42,879 nucleotides of DNA, taken from the NCBI GenBank assembly GCA_030532705.1, contig JAUNKR010000008.1:1-42879 (forward strand). Reading direction: 5' to 3'. The DNA comes from Peptostreptococcaceae bacterium (GTDB lineage Bacteria; Bacillota; Clostridia; Peptostreptococcales; Filifactoraceae). Under the pieces are notes generated by a model that was not told where the DNA came from, made no database searches, and saw only the letters and a program-made list of their open reading frames with translations. Of the stretch, positions 32,695-41,021 are shown piece by piece (within the stretch, counting starts at the first letter, position 1; each line of letters starts with the position of its first letter). The translations under genes were made by a program, and so were the position numbers.

Positions 32695-33150
32695 GTGAGT
32701 CCACCAAAAACTTTAGATTTATCGATTCCGGACACGGATGGAGAGATCGTGTCTCTCGGAGACTATGAAGGCAAAACGCTCGTGCTGTTCTTTTATCCAA
32801 AAGCCAATACATCCGGCTGTACGACCGAAGCACTCGATTTTAAGGAACTCTATCCGGACTTCCAAAAATTAGATGTTGAGGTAGTGGGGATCAGCAAAGA
32901 CAGCGTAAAGGCGAATAAGAACTTCAAAGAAAAATACGATTTGCCATTTCTTTTATTGAGTGATGTAGAGACCAAAGTGAGCGAAGCTTACGGGGTGTAC
33001 AAAGAGAAAAGCATGTATGGTAAAAAGTATATGGGAATAGTGCGTAGCACCTTTGTGATTGATGCAAGATCCAATCTTGTCAAAGAATTTACCAATGTAA
33101 AGGTAAAAGGTCATGCACAAGAAGTGTTGGATTATTGTAGAGGATTGTAA
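32695..33150 (+). CDS. Peroxiredoxin of the BCP/PrxQ type
   Basis: A 151-residue thiol peroxidase with peroxidatic Cys42 in YPKANTSGCTTEALDF and a conserved Arg in IVRSTFVID. It reduces hydrogen peroxide and organic peroxides. The Cys five residues after the peroxidatic one, found in many PrxQ proteins, is absent, so it may be a 1-Cys type or use a distant Cys (C148 near the end). The GTG start has an overlapping AAAGGGG rather than a well-spaced site; no better start exists before the upstream stop at 32665. Confidence 0.9.
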   Translation: MSPPKTLDLSIPDTDGEIVSLGDYEGKTLVLFFYPKANTSGCTTEALDFKELYPDFQKLDVEVVGISKDSVKANKNFKEKYDLPFLLLSDVETKVSEAYGVYKEKSMYGKKYMGIVRSTFVIDARSNLVKEFTNVKVKGHAQEVLDYCRGL

Positions 33151-33173
33151 ATGAAAATTGAATACGTTCACTA

Positions 33174-33210
33174 AAATGGCATAGTACGAGAAATTTCGAC
33201 TATGCCATTT
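33174..33210. terminator. Bidirectional terminator between convergent genes
   Basis: A 12-bp stem, AAATGGCATAGT (33174-33185) with ACTATGCCATTT (33199-33210), 13-nt loop. The stop codon of the minus-strand gene lies inside the right arm. Confidence 0.8.
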
Positions 33211-33784
33211 GTTTTGCAAAACTTTTTATACAAAGATGGATACGATAACAGGATGAAAGGACAGCACATCCGCCGATGATCGGCAGCATAAGAGTTTGTA
33301 AAAATACAAAGGACTCCGGGGAAAGCATACGGTACAGGATGATGTTCACCATCGGGAGCACATAGAATAAAACGGAGATGCTCCTTCCGATCAGATCAAA
33401 GACGAATAATCGCTCGCTGCGTCCTTTTTTTCGAAGAAGATGCGATGTGACGATAAACTCAAAAAACTTTAGGACGATAACAGAGATCATCCATAGTGGA
33501 AACAGATCTTTCAAAAACATCACAAAGCATGAAATGACGATAAAGGTAAAATCGGCGGTCACATCGAGCGCAGCGCCCAAATGGCTTTGTACTTCCCAGT
33601 GCCTTGCTGCTTTTCCATCCAAAAGATCCGTCATTCCGATGAGAGTGAAGATCATTCCTGATTCATAGATATTGCGCTGCATGAAGATCGCCTGTGCAAA
33701 ATAGAAAGTCAGAACAAATCTGGACAATGTCAGCGAATGGACGAGGATCTTCAACATTTCTTTTTTTATTTTTTTCGGTCGCAA
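33200..33784 (-). CDS. CDP-alcohol phosphatidyltransferase family protein
   Basis: A 194-residue membrane enzyme with the family signature D-G-x2-A-R-x8-G-x3-D-x3-D, seen as DLLDGKAARHWEVQSHLGAALDVTADF, and about five hydrophobic segments. Such enzymes transfer a phosphatidyl group from CDP-diacylglycerol to an alcohol or related acceptor; the acceptor is unknown. The TTG start at 33784 is chosen because GGGAGG lies 5 nt upstream and this leaves a 16-nt gap after the upstream gene; longer frames overlap that gene. Likely in one operon with it under the TetR operator. Confidence 0.82.
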   Translation of the reverse strand: MRPKKIKKEMLKILVHSLTLSRFVLTFYFAQAIFMQRNIYESGMIFTLIGMTDLLDGKAARHWEVQSHLGAALDVTADFTFIVISCFVMFLKDLFPLWMISVIVLKFFEFIVTSHLLRKKGRSERLFVFDLIGRSISVLFYVLPMVNIILYRMLSPESFVFLQTLMLPIIGGCAVLSSCYRIHLCIKSFAKQMA

Positions 33785-33800
33785 GATAGCCTCCCGGTCT

Positions 33801-34379
33801 TTAGGAAAGTTTATGGTTGTGTGCATGATCTCGGAGCATTTCAAAGAGTGTTTCTTTTTGGTCGCTATGGATCGGTTGTTTGTTGAGTAGAGCAACATAT
33901 CGTCCCTTTGTTTGTCCACATTGATGGATACAGCCAAATTTTAGGTCAAGATCATTTTGCAAACAAAAATTTTCGATTTCTGTAGGATCCATTTTAGAAC
34001 ATTTTTTGCAAATTTTCAAGACCGATCGATCCGTTTTTGCTTTCGAAAATTTGGGGATAAGCCATAGAGCGATCGCAAGGATCACGGTCGCCCTCATCAG
34101 CTGGAGCATCCGATCCATATCCAAAATAAAGCAGTAGAGGACGATGGATAGCGCCGCGAGCAAGATCGATAGCTGCTTGAGCCTTTGCGGGATATTTTTT
34201 ATGATACATAGACCGATCGAGATCCCGATGATCCCGCTTATGAAGAAGCTCATAAATTCAGGATCTGTAAGATCTGCGGAAAACAATTGCTGTCCCCGGA
34301 GGATGGTCAGAAAAGATAATATCATGATGCAGATCCCTAATATTGTACGACCGGATTGTGATTTTTTGTTTGTGTTCAT
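33801..34379 (-). CDS. Membrane protein with Cys-rich cytoplasmic tail, unknown function
   Basis: A 192-residue protein with about four hydrophobic segments (residues 10-27, 42-62, 68-90, 93-112) followed by a soluble tail carrying several cysteines: KICKKCSKMD, FCLQNDLDLKFGCIHQCG. The tail could bind metal or form a small redox centre; I recognise no family. GGAGG lies 6 nt upstream of ATG. A 28-bp operator just upstream matches the one before the tetR gene, so TetR control is likely. It is followed by the CDP-alcohol transferase gene. Confidence 0.75.
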   Translation of the reverse strand: MNTNKKSQSGRTILGICIMILSFLTILRGQQLFSADLTDPEFMSFFISGIIGISIGLCIIKNIPQRLKQLSILLAALSIVLYCFILDMDRMLQLMRATVILAIALWLIPKFSKAKTDRSVLKICKKCSKMDPTEIENFCLQNDLDLKFGCIHQCGQTKGRYVALLNKQPIHSDQKETLFEMLRDHAHNHKLS

Positions 34380-34396
34380 AAAAACCTCCTTTGGAA

Positions 34397-34424
34397 TGAA
34401 TGAATAAAGTATAATATTCGTTCA
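34397..34424. promoter_or_regulatory. TetR operator 1
   Basis: TGAATGAATA (34397-34406), 8-nt centre, TATTCGTTCA (34415-34424). The half sites are inverted with one mismatch. It lies 18 nt upstream of the membrane-protein start codon. Confidence 0.8.
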
Positions 34425-34462
34425 CGAAAAACTGAAATAAAAGGGAACTTTGTTCCCTAAAA

Positions 34463-35038
34463 TCACGCTTTGTGGTGGATGATGCCTTGAATGAAGTAGG
34501 TCAAAAGAGTTTGAAGCACTTCGGTCTTATCCGGGAAGGCTTCATCTTCAACATTGCAGTCGATATGATAGATCAGCTCATACACTCGAGTGATCTTCTG
34601 GACCTCTTTCGCTTCAAATCCGCTGTCTAACAAATATTTTTGGATATAATCCAGAACGAATTGGTGAAAATTATTGTTTGCAACACCCTCCTCCGACTTA
34701 TAGTAATCTCGGAGCAAGGAAGATATTTTGGGATTATTCCATTCGGACAGGATCTTATTGTTGAGCAGTTCTTTTTTTAGATGCTCAAATATATTCAATG
34801 TGATCCGGATCGGATCCCCCTGCCAGTCGGTCTCGTCGATCACTTTCTTACGGATCCGCTCATTCTCCTTGATGTAGATCTGCAGAAAGATCTCCTCTTT
34901 TGAGTTATAGAATTTATAGAACGAGCCGACGGAAATATTAGCGGCTTTGGCGATCTCGGCAATATTCGTATGTTTGTAACCATTGTTTGCGAAAATATGC
35001 TGTGCCGCTTGATCAAGCGCGATCTTTTTTTCGTCCAT
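34463..35038 (-). CDS. TetR-family transcriptional regulator
   Basis: A 191-residue protein with the TetR HTH at the N-terminus (AAQHIFANNGYKHTNIAEIA, AANISVGSFYKFYNSKEEIF) and a helical ligand-binding domain. GGAGG lies 5-6 nt upstream of ATG. Identical half sites occur before its own gene and before the adjacent membrane operon, indicating that it represses both. The inducer is unknown; regulation of membrane or lipid genes is typical of the family. Confidence 0.92.
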   Translation of the reverse strand: MDEKKIALDQAAQHIFANNGYKHTNIAEIAKAANISVGSFYKFYNSKEEIFLQIYIKENERIRKKVIDETDWQGDPIRITLNIFEHLKKELLNNKILSEWNNPKISSLLRDYYKSEEGVANNNFHQFVLDYIQKYLLDSGFEAKEVQKITRVYELIYHIDCNVEDEAFPDKTEVLQTLLTYFIQGIIHHKA

Positions 35039-35053
35039 AGAAGCCTCCTTGCG

Positions 35054-35081
35054 TGAATGAATAAAAAATATTATTCGTTCA
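35054..35081. promoter_or_regulatory. TetR operator 2
   Basis: TGAATGAATA (35054-35063), 8-nt centre, TATTCGTTCA (35072-35081), the same half sites and spacing as operator 1; 16 nt upstream of the tetR start. Confidence 0.82.
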
Positions 35082-35141
35082 AGATCATCATACTATCATG
35101 GAATATAAATGTCAAGCACTTTTTATGATCTTTTGGAGAGA

Positions 35142-35702
35142 TCATTCCTCAAAGATCCTTTGTTCCTTTGCTTCTTTGACAAGCTGGTGACGTTTGATAA
35201 ACATTTTGATCATGACATAAAGCATCCAAAAAGCGATGAGCGCATTTAGCGTTGCGCCATAGAAAGTGAACTTTCGAGGATTATCGGAGTTGAAATAGAT
35301 GCCGTAATTGAGCAAAGCGGGTACAATATTTGCAAGCAGGACAGGGAGCATGTAGAGGATATAATTTCTAAGTTGCTGGATCCGGCTTTTGTAGTCTGAG
35401 AAGAGAACAAATTCTCCGAGCGATCTCTTGCGCTTAAAATATATCTTGGAACTGTTGTCTTCCACCGTTTCCGCACCGGTCTCTTCGATAAAACGGATGT
35501 ATTCATTTCTTTTTGTGCTTCCATAGGGGAAAGAAAGACTTTGGGTCCGTACATAGTATAGATCATTTGGGTTTTCTCGGAAAGTATATTTAAAGTAACC
35601 GCATGAAAGGATCTCCCATCCTTGATCCGCCATCTCATTGAGCCAGGTCTCTTCCTTTTCGGAATCCCACCAAGCAAAAAATTTATAAAAATTCTTTTCC
35701 AT
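35142..35702 (-). CDS. DUF2812 membrane protein
   Basis: A 186-residue protein. The N-terminal part (KFFAWWDSEKEETWLNEMAD, GWEILSCGYFKYTFREN) matches DUF2812, followed by two hydrophobic segments (about 115-133 and 148-167). Members usually sit beside a PadR regulator, as here: its start lies inside the end of the padR gene (20-nt overlap) with GGGAGG upstream. The function is unknown; the pair may sense envelope stress. Confidence 0.87.
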   Translation of the reverse strand: MEKNFYKFFAWWDSEKEETWLNEMADQGWEILSCGYFKYTFRENPNDLYYVRTQSLSFPYGSTKRNEYIRFIEETGAETVEDNSSKIYFKRKRSLGEFVLFSDYKSRIQQLRNYILYMLPVLLANIVPALLNYGIYFNSDNPRKFTFYGATLNALIAFWMLYVMIKMFIKRHQLVKEAKEQRIFEE

Positions 35703-36021
35703 CGTTTGCCTCCCTTAAAATTCGTTTTCCATTTGTAACGAGCTCTTCAAGTCGTTGCATCTCCTGTTCCAAGATCTCTCGTCCTTTCGGTGTGATGACA
35801 TATTCCTTTTTTCGACTGTTTTCCTCCTCGGGAAGTGCAATGATCCATTCCCGATCGAGCATCGTGTTGAGTGCGCCATAGAGTGTCCCGGCCGCAAGCT
35901 TGATCCTTCCTTGAGACCAATTCTCCGCATTTTGCATAATACCGTAGCCATGCAGGGGCTCGAGCAGGGAGAGCAAGGTATAAAAGACCGCTTCGGTCAA
36001 GGCGATATTGGGTTTTGACAT
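35683..36021 (-). CDS. PadR-family regulator (short type)
   Basis: A 112-residue winged-helix protein (LTEAVFYTLLSLLEPLHGYG, LAAGTLYGALNTMLDREWI, KKEYVITPKGREILEQEM), typical of the compact PadR-s2 subfamily. The start at 36021 has GCAGGTG upstream; an in-frame extension to 36057 has none. Its promoter carries inverted repeats, so it probably represses itself and the overlapping DUF2812 gene. Confidence 0.9.
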   Translation of the reverse strand: MSKPNIALTEAVFYTLLSLLEPLHGYGIMQNAENWSQGRIKLAAGTLYGALNTMLDREWIIALPEEENSRKKEYVITPKGREILEQEMQRLEELVTNGKRILREANDGKEFL

Positions 36022-36101
36022 AGACACCTGCTTTCTGATAAATTCGATCGACAGCAATCAAAATGGAGCCGCCGGGATCGCTTTGGAGAACGAAAGCTGA
36101 T

Positions 36102-36167
36102 CGATATATCAAGTGGCGATATATCGGCTTACGATATAATTATACCGCGGACCGATATCGTTGTCAA
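36102..36167 (-). promoter_or_regulatory. Consensus promoter with PadR operator-like repeats
   Basis: On the minus strand a perfect TTGACA (36167-36162), 17-nt spacer and perfect TATAAT (36144-36139). ACGATAT (36131-36137) and ATATCGT (36155-36161) are inverted around the -10 and spacer, and further GATATATC copies lie downstream. A perfect promoter with such repeats suggests tight repression. Confidence 0.82.
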
Positions 36168-36506
36168 CAATTTGTATTTTGAATAACCGTTTTTTCCGGC
36201 CTTGTAGAGCACGATGCCTTCACCGCTTCACTGTTCCATCGGAACGGAGCGATCATGATCTCATCTATGGTTTATTAGGTTTCGGTAATAAGATGCTATT
36301 TCTGATCGGGTGGCGAAAAGGATCTCAAGCCGATGCGCAAGAACATAATGGTTATGGATGGGCGACATCTCTTCCGGATGTGACCGCAGAAGAATATTTC
36401 GAAAAATGAAGAAGGGAAAGGGAGCCGGATAAAGTTGATAGTGAATAAAACGATGGAATATGATATACTAAGCTAATATGGTACACTAATAAAGAAGGAG
36501 AAAGAT
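36168..36506 (+). other. Gap: weak open frame, possible gene remnant
   Basis: A frame open from 36161 to 36409 ends with a protein-like stretch (HNGYGWATSLPDVTAEEYFE) but has no ribosome site and its start overlaps the PadR promoter. A TATACT box at 36464-36469 may be the -10 of the next gene; its -35 is poor. Confidence 0.35.
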
Positions 36507-36746
36507 ATGTTGATAAAAGAGATACCTCGTATCAATGAGCTGGCAAGGCTCTCAAAAGAGCGAGAGCTGACAGCGGAGGAGAAGGCGGAGCAGGCGATGC
36601 TTCGCAAAAAATATTTGGAGGCGGTGGTCGGGTCGACCAAGGAGATCTTGCTTCATTCAACAGTAAAAGACCGGGAAGGCAATGACGTAACGCCTCAGAA
36701 GCTCAAAGAGGAGCAGCAGAAGCTAAAGACCGGAAAGAAAAACTAG
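36507..36746 (+). CDS. DUF896 (YnzC/UPF0291) family protein
   Basis: A 79-residue helical protein beginning with the family block IPRINELARLSKERELTAEE and containing EKAEQAMLRKKYLEAV. These small cytoplasmic Bacillota proteins form helical hairpins; in Bacillus subtilis one is in the SOS operon with yneA, but no lexA-like context is seen here. AAGGAG lies 7 nt upstream of ATG. Confidence 0.93.
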   Translation: MLIKEIPRINELARLSKERELTAEEKAEQAMLRKKYLEAVVGSTKEILLHSTVKDREGNDVTPQKLKEEQQKLKTGKKN

Positions 36747-37225
36747 AGAAGTGGTGCAAAAGTTCCAAGAGCAAACCAAAACCAATAGATGTACGGATGA
36801 CAGGCTCCGTAAATCATACGCAAAGACTTTCGGTGGAGAGTTTTTTGATGGATCCGGGTCGCACCAATGCGAGACCGGTATGTCAAATATACGAAAAGAC
36901 CTTCAGCGGATCTTGAGGCCGCATGGTTCGATCGGATCGCGATGCCTAGGTTTTGGTGTATGGATCTTAAGTGGAACATTATTTTGTGAAAAGCAAAGAA
37001 AATAGAGTATTAACGGGTCTCCGAAGTCTAAATTATTCCGGAGACTTTTATATGACGAAGGAATTGTTTTGAAGGGGCGACTTTTGAATGGCGGATCTTT
37101 GTCCGCATTTTTTCGGATCGATCCGAAATTCTGTACAAAAACAGCTTTGGACTTCTCAAAAAGCCTCGATCGGTCGATAAATAAATGGATCTTGTTTGTG
37201 CGGTCTTTTCAGATCGACCGGCAAG
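36747..37225 (+). other. Gap with terminator; no supported gene
   Basis: A frame from 36751 to 37005 lacks a ribosome site and resembles no family. A terminator-like hairpin, GTCTCCG (37017-37023) with CGGAGAC (37039-37045) then TTTTAT, closes the region. 37050-37225 may hold the promoter of the GGDEF gene, but no convincing boxes were found. Confidence 0.5.
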
Positions 37226-39493
37226 ATGAAGGAGAAATATATTCATAGAAAGATCATGGAAATGGAAAAATATTTGACGATGGATCACAATGAGCTCTAC
37301 GAGGATCTTGTATCCAAGGTGATGAGCGATCCGGCAGGCGGAAGAGTGCTTGTCGAAGAATTGAGAAATACAAATGAATATCAGGAAGATTTTATCTTTC
37401 GAGCGACGATCGATACGGTGCAGATGCTCGTTTTGGTGATCTATGGTGAAGCACAGAAGATCTTCGCTCCCTGTTTGGAGCTGGTCGATCGTTTGACAGC
37501 GCTGGGACTTTGGAAGCTGCTGTCGATGTGCTGGAATCTGATGGGAACAGGCTATCTCGGATTTGAGAATCTGGAGCGGGCGATGGAATGTTATCGCAAT
37601 GTGATCAAAGTGGAGTCTCAGCATGGACTCAAGGCGATGACCTCGATCGCATACAATAATCTTGCGGTGATCTATATTATACTTGAGCAATTTGAAAAGG
37701 GTTATGTTTATGCGCAGAAGGCGATCGACAGCTTAGAAGAGGTTGGAAAAGATCAGCCTCGCTATGAGTCCAAAAAATTAAAATATCTCGGAGAATTGCT
37801 GATCACGCTTTGTTTTACCGGAAGGATCGAGGAAACGGAAAAGGCGCTGGAAGAAATGAAAGAACTTAATCGGATCTCTCCAAACCAGCGGGGGCAATAT
37901 GCCTATCATTTTAATAAGATGATCTACCTTTTTCATATCAAGGGATTTGAAAAAGGAAAAGAGGAGTATTATAGAGCGAAAGAGCTGATCGTAGAAGGGG
38001 ACATCAACGAACGGATAAGATTATTGATCAGTTTTATGCGTATGTGTCAGCTCTTTAAGCTGCCTTCGGATTTTTATGCCAAGGAGTTGCAGGAGATGGA
38101 ATCGATCGAAGATTCACCGATCCCGCAAAGAGATGCTGAAGTATATGGTTTATTAAGAGAATATTATGAGGAGATCGGAGATCGGGAGAAAAATTTCCAC
38201 TTCGGACTAAAATATACGCATGCGACGATGCTGTACCAGAAAGAGCTTCGGAAGAGACATGTCGATGCGCTGGATCTCTTGGATGATCTGATCACAAATA
38301 GCGAGAATGTGGAGGTGATGGAATCTAAAAACAAAGAGCTTTCATTGATCGCAGAAGAAGCCGTGCGAAACAAAAATGCGCTTCAAGAGGCATATTCCCG
38401 GATCGAGATGATCAATGAGCTGGGGAAAGATATGACTTCTTCACTGGATCTAAGCAAGGTCATTGATAAGATCTACCGAAATCTTGCGGCGAATATGCCG
38501 TTGACGATCTTTGTTTTGATGGTGGTCGAGCGCGAAAAAAATCAGCTTCGCTCCATCGCATATTATCATGAGAACGAATTGCAAAAAGAATTTACAATCT
38601 CTTTGGAGAATAAAGGTAGTATAACGATCGAGTGTATGAAGACCGGGAAGATCATTCTTTCGGATGAATTGGATCATGACGAGCGTTTCAAAGGTCGAAA
38701 GATCGTTCAGATGGGTACGGGAAAGATCGCACAATCCATCGTCTTTATGCCGCTTAAAGTGGGCGAGGAGGTGATCGGAGTCTGTACGATCCAAGATGCT
38801 AAGCCGAAGGCTTATACACAAGAGCATCTCCGATTTTTAGAGGAACTTCTTCCATATCTGTCGATCGCCTTGAACAATGCGATCCGATCGGAGAGTTTGC
38901 GGCAAGAGATCGAGCTGTACCTTAAAACGCAGGAGGAGCTTCGAGAAGTAAATCGGATCTTGGAAAAGATCTCCTTGGTGGACGGTCTGACACAGATCTA
39001 TAATCGCCGGGCTTTTAAGGTAAAGATGCATGATCGTACAAAGGAGGCGGAAGAAAAAGAAGAAAGTCTTTCCATCTTTATGATCGATATCGATAACTTC
39101 AAGATCTACAATGATACCTATGGACATCTGGAAGGCGATGAGGTGCTCAAAAAAGTTGCAAAGATCGTGGAGATCCATTTGGAAGAACGGGGCGGTCTCG
39201 CCGCTAGATTTGGCGGAGAAGAATTTGTAGGCGCTTGTTTTGGCATAAATCTTCAAGAAAGTGAAGTGCTCGCAGAGAAAATTCGAAAGATGGTCTTTGA
39301 TCTGGGGATCGAAAACCGCTGGACACCTTTACAGCGAATATCGGTGAGCATCGGGCTTTCTGTGCTTGAAAAAGCAGAAAGATCCCAGGTCTCCGAGCTT
39401 GTTCGCCGGGCAGATAGCGCACTGTATGAAGCAAAGAATACGGGCAAAAACAAGGTGGTCGTCAAGATCCCGGCGGCTCAGTCCGACCGATGA
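37226..39493 (+). CDS. Diguanylate cyclase with TPR-like, GAF and GGDEF domains
   Basis: About 755 residues from ATG 37226; the start is uncertain, as none of the nearby ATGs (37226, 37256, 37286) has a good ribosome site. The first 330 residues are helical with TPR-like pairs (GYLGFENLERAMECYRNVI, NNLAVIYIILEQFEKGYVYAQKA). A coiled coil and a GAF domain (about 395-555) follow, then a GGDEF domain with GGEEF at 663-667, expected to make cyclic di-GMP. No RxxD inhibitory site lies five residues before GGEEF. No membrane segment is seen, so this is a cytoplasmic sensor. TPR plus GAF plus GGDEF suggests control by protein or small-molecule signals; it has no operon partners. Confidence 0.9.
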   Translation: MKEKYIHRKIMEMEKYLTMDHNELYEDLVSKVMSDPAGGRVLVEELRNTNEYQEDFIFRATIDTVQMLVLVIYGEAQKIFAPCLELVDRLTALGLWKLLSMCWNLMGTGYLGFENLERAMECYRNVIKVESQHGLKAMTSIAYNNLAVIYIILEQFEKGYVYAQKAIDSLEEVGKDQPRYESKKLKYLGELLITLCFTGRIEETEKALEEMKELNRISPNQRGQYAYHFNKMIYLFHIKGFEKGKEEYYRAKELIVEGDINERIRLLISFMRMCQLFKLPSDFYAKELQEMESIEDSPIPQRDAEVYGLLREYYEEIGDREKNFHFGLKYTHATMLYQKELRKRHVDALDLLDDLITNSENVEVMESKNKELSLIAEEAVRNKNALQEAYSRIEMINELGKDMTSSLDLSKVIDKIYRNLAANMPLTIFVLMVVEREKNQLRSIAYYHENELQKEFTISLENKGSITIECMKTGKIILSDELDHDERFKGRKIVQMGTGKIAQSIVFMPLKVGEEVIGVCTIQDAKPKAYTQEHLRFLEELLPYLSIALNNAIRSESLRQEIELYLKTQEELREVNRILEKISLVDGLTQIYNRRAFKVKMHDRTKEAEEKEESLSIFMIDIDNFKIYNDTYGHLEGDEVLKKVAKIVEIHLEERGGLAARFGGEEFVGACFGINLQESEVLAEKIRKMVFDLGIENRWTPLQRISVSIGLSVLEKAERSQVSELVRRADSALYEAKNTGKNKVVVKIPAAQSDR

Positions 39494-39500
39494 CACCATA

Positions 39501-39540
39501 TAAAAGAAGATCTGCCTTTTTAGGATTTCTTCTTTTTTTG
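39501..39540 (+). terminator. Terminator of the GGDEF gene
   Basis: AAAAGAAGA (39501-39509) pairs with TCTTCTTTT (39529-39537), enclosing TGCCT/AGGA, then more T. Confidence 0.78.
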
Positions 39541-39581
39541 TATCATATGTTACACCATAGAGTACAAAATTATGTTATGAT

Positions 39582-39710
39582 ATAGCTACTGAAGCGATGA
39601 CTAACTACATCGGAAGAAAGTTTTATAGAGGAATAGAGCAGATCTCCCCTCCGAAAAAGGGAACCGGATGTTGTTCACGGGAGAGAGGTCAAAAGTTGAA
39701 AGGAGCAGCT
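39582..39710 (+). promoter_or_regulatory. Possible structured leader of the DUF1858/GTPase/ABC operon
   Basis: A -10-like TATGAT lies at 39576-39581 with a weak -35. ACATCGG (39607-39613) can pair with CCGGATGT (39664-39671, one bulge) around GAGG/CCTC and GAG/CTC stems, or CATCG (39608-39612) can pair with CGATG (39595-39599) instead. Two exclusive folds upstream of a ribosome site suggest regulation; no known riboswitch was recognised. Confidence 0.4.
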
Positions 39711-40940
39711 ATGTCAACATATTTTAGTACAAAAGACAAGATCGGAACGATCTTGGATAAATATCCGGAGACCTTGGAGGTCTTTTTGATCAATGGTTTT
39801 GAACAGCTCAAAAATCCTGCGATGCGTCAAACGATGGCGAATTCGGTGACGCTTGAGATGGCTTTGAAAATGAAGAAGATCAATGAAGAGATTTTCTGCG
39901 AAAAATTGCATGATGCGATCGCACAGAGCAGAGAAGGCATCGATCAGACTCTTCGTGAAGAGGGAAGCTTTGCCGATGGCGATATCCGGATCGAAGGGGT
40001 GCTGCCTTGTCCGATCCGTATCCCATTACTTGAAAACTTCACAGAAGAACTTAAGAATTTTAAGAAGACGACAGACAAAAGCATCGGTTATGATCTTCGC
40101 TCGGCGAGCATGGGATTGGACTGGATCAAGGATCAGGTGGCGGAAGGCGATGTGGATAAATTGCCGGATGTGATGCTTTCGGCCGGATTCGATCTGTTTT
40201 TTGACAAAAAGTATATGGGTCAGTTCAAAGATCAAAATGTGTTCTACACAGCTCAGAAGGGCTTTAATAAGGATTTTGCGAACGAGAAGATCGACCTTCG
40301 GGATCCGAAGGAGCAGTATGCGATCATCGGTGTCGTGCCGGCGATCATCATGGTCAATCAGCAGCTTCTTGGCGACCGTCCGATGCCGACGAGCTGGGCG
40401 GATATCCTGACACCGGAGTTTGAAAATACGATGGCATTGCCGATGCATGACCTGGATCTTTTCAACGCCGTGATCCTTCATATCTACCAAATGTTTGGGG
40501 AGGAAGGGATCCATAAGCTCGGCAGATCCTTTAAGAAGAGTCTTCACCCGGCACAGATGGTCAAAGCGAAGGGACTGCTTGGAGAAACTGTCGATCCCGT
40601 CATCAGCATCTCGCCGTATTTCTTTACGCAGATGTTACCGGAGAATGGACCGATCAAGCCAATCTGGCCGAAGGAAGGGGCGATCGTCAGCCCGATCTTC
40701 CTGCTGGCGAAAAAAGACACGAAAGAGGTCGCACCTTTTATAGATTACTTTATGTCGAAGGAAGTCGGAACGATCTTCTCCGGCGGAGGAAAATTCCCAT
40801 CGACCAATCCGAATGTCGATAACGGATTGACCGAGGATCAAGGCTTTGTATGGGTGGGCTGGGATTTCATCCACAATAATGATGTCGGGGAGATCCTGGC
40901 AAAATGCGAAGGCATCTTCAAAGAGATCGTCGGAGTATAA
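39711..40940 (+). CDS. DUF1858 domain fused to a substrate-binding-like protein, no signal peptide
   Basis: A 409-residue protein. Residues 1-75 form a DUF1858-like domain (STKDKIGTILDKYPETLEVF, LKMKKINEEIF). The rest resembles type II periplasmic binding proteins of the iron/thiamine/putrescine group (VVPAIIMVNQQLLGDRPMP, SWADILTPEFENTMALP, EGAIVSPIFLLAKKDTKEVAPFIDYFMSKEVG). There is no signal peptide or lipobox, so this binding domain should be cytoplasmic, unlike standard ABC transporter binding proteins. ATG 39711 has AAAGGAG at good spacing; an in-frame ATG at 39597 lacks one. A hairpin separates it from the GTPase gene, which could allow higher expression of this first product. Confidence 0.82.
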   Translation: MSTYFSTKDKIGTILDKYPETLEVFLINGFEQLKNPAMRQTMANSVTLEMALKMKKINEEIFCEKLHDAIAQSREGIDQTLREEGSFADGDIRIEGVLPCPIRIPLLENFTEELKNFKKTTDKSIGYDLRSASMGLDWIKDQVAEGDVDKLPDVMLSAGFDLFFDKKYMGQFKDQNVFYTAQKGFNKDFANEKIDLRDPKEQYAIIGVVPAIIMVNQQLLGDRPMPTSWADILTPEFENTMALPMHDLDLFNAVILHIYQMFGEEGIHKLGRSFKKSLHPAQMVKAKGLLGETVDPVISISPYFFTQMLPENGPIKPIWPKEGAIVSPIFLLAKKDTKEVAPFIDYFMSKEVGTIFSGGGKFPSTNPNVDNGLTEDQGFVWVGWDFIHNNDVGEILAKCEGIFKEIVGV

Positions 40941-40943
40941 TAT

Positions 40944-40965
40944 GAAGCAGCGATCATGCTGCTTC
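40944..40965 (+). other. Intercistronic hairpin
   Basis: GAAGCAGC (40944-40951) pairs with GCTGCTTC (40958-40965), 6-nt loop, without a T run. It may stabilise the upstream mRNA end or be a leaky terminator. Confidence 0.55.
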
Positions 40966-41021
40966 TAATAAATTAGAGAGGATAGAGGCTGGATAGGACA
41001 GCCGTTTGTATAGGAGGAAGT

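Noticed and set aside
36751-37005. 84-codon plus-strand frame after the DUF896 gene
   Set aside because: No ribosome site and unusual composition; no family resemblance.
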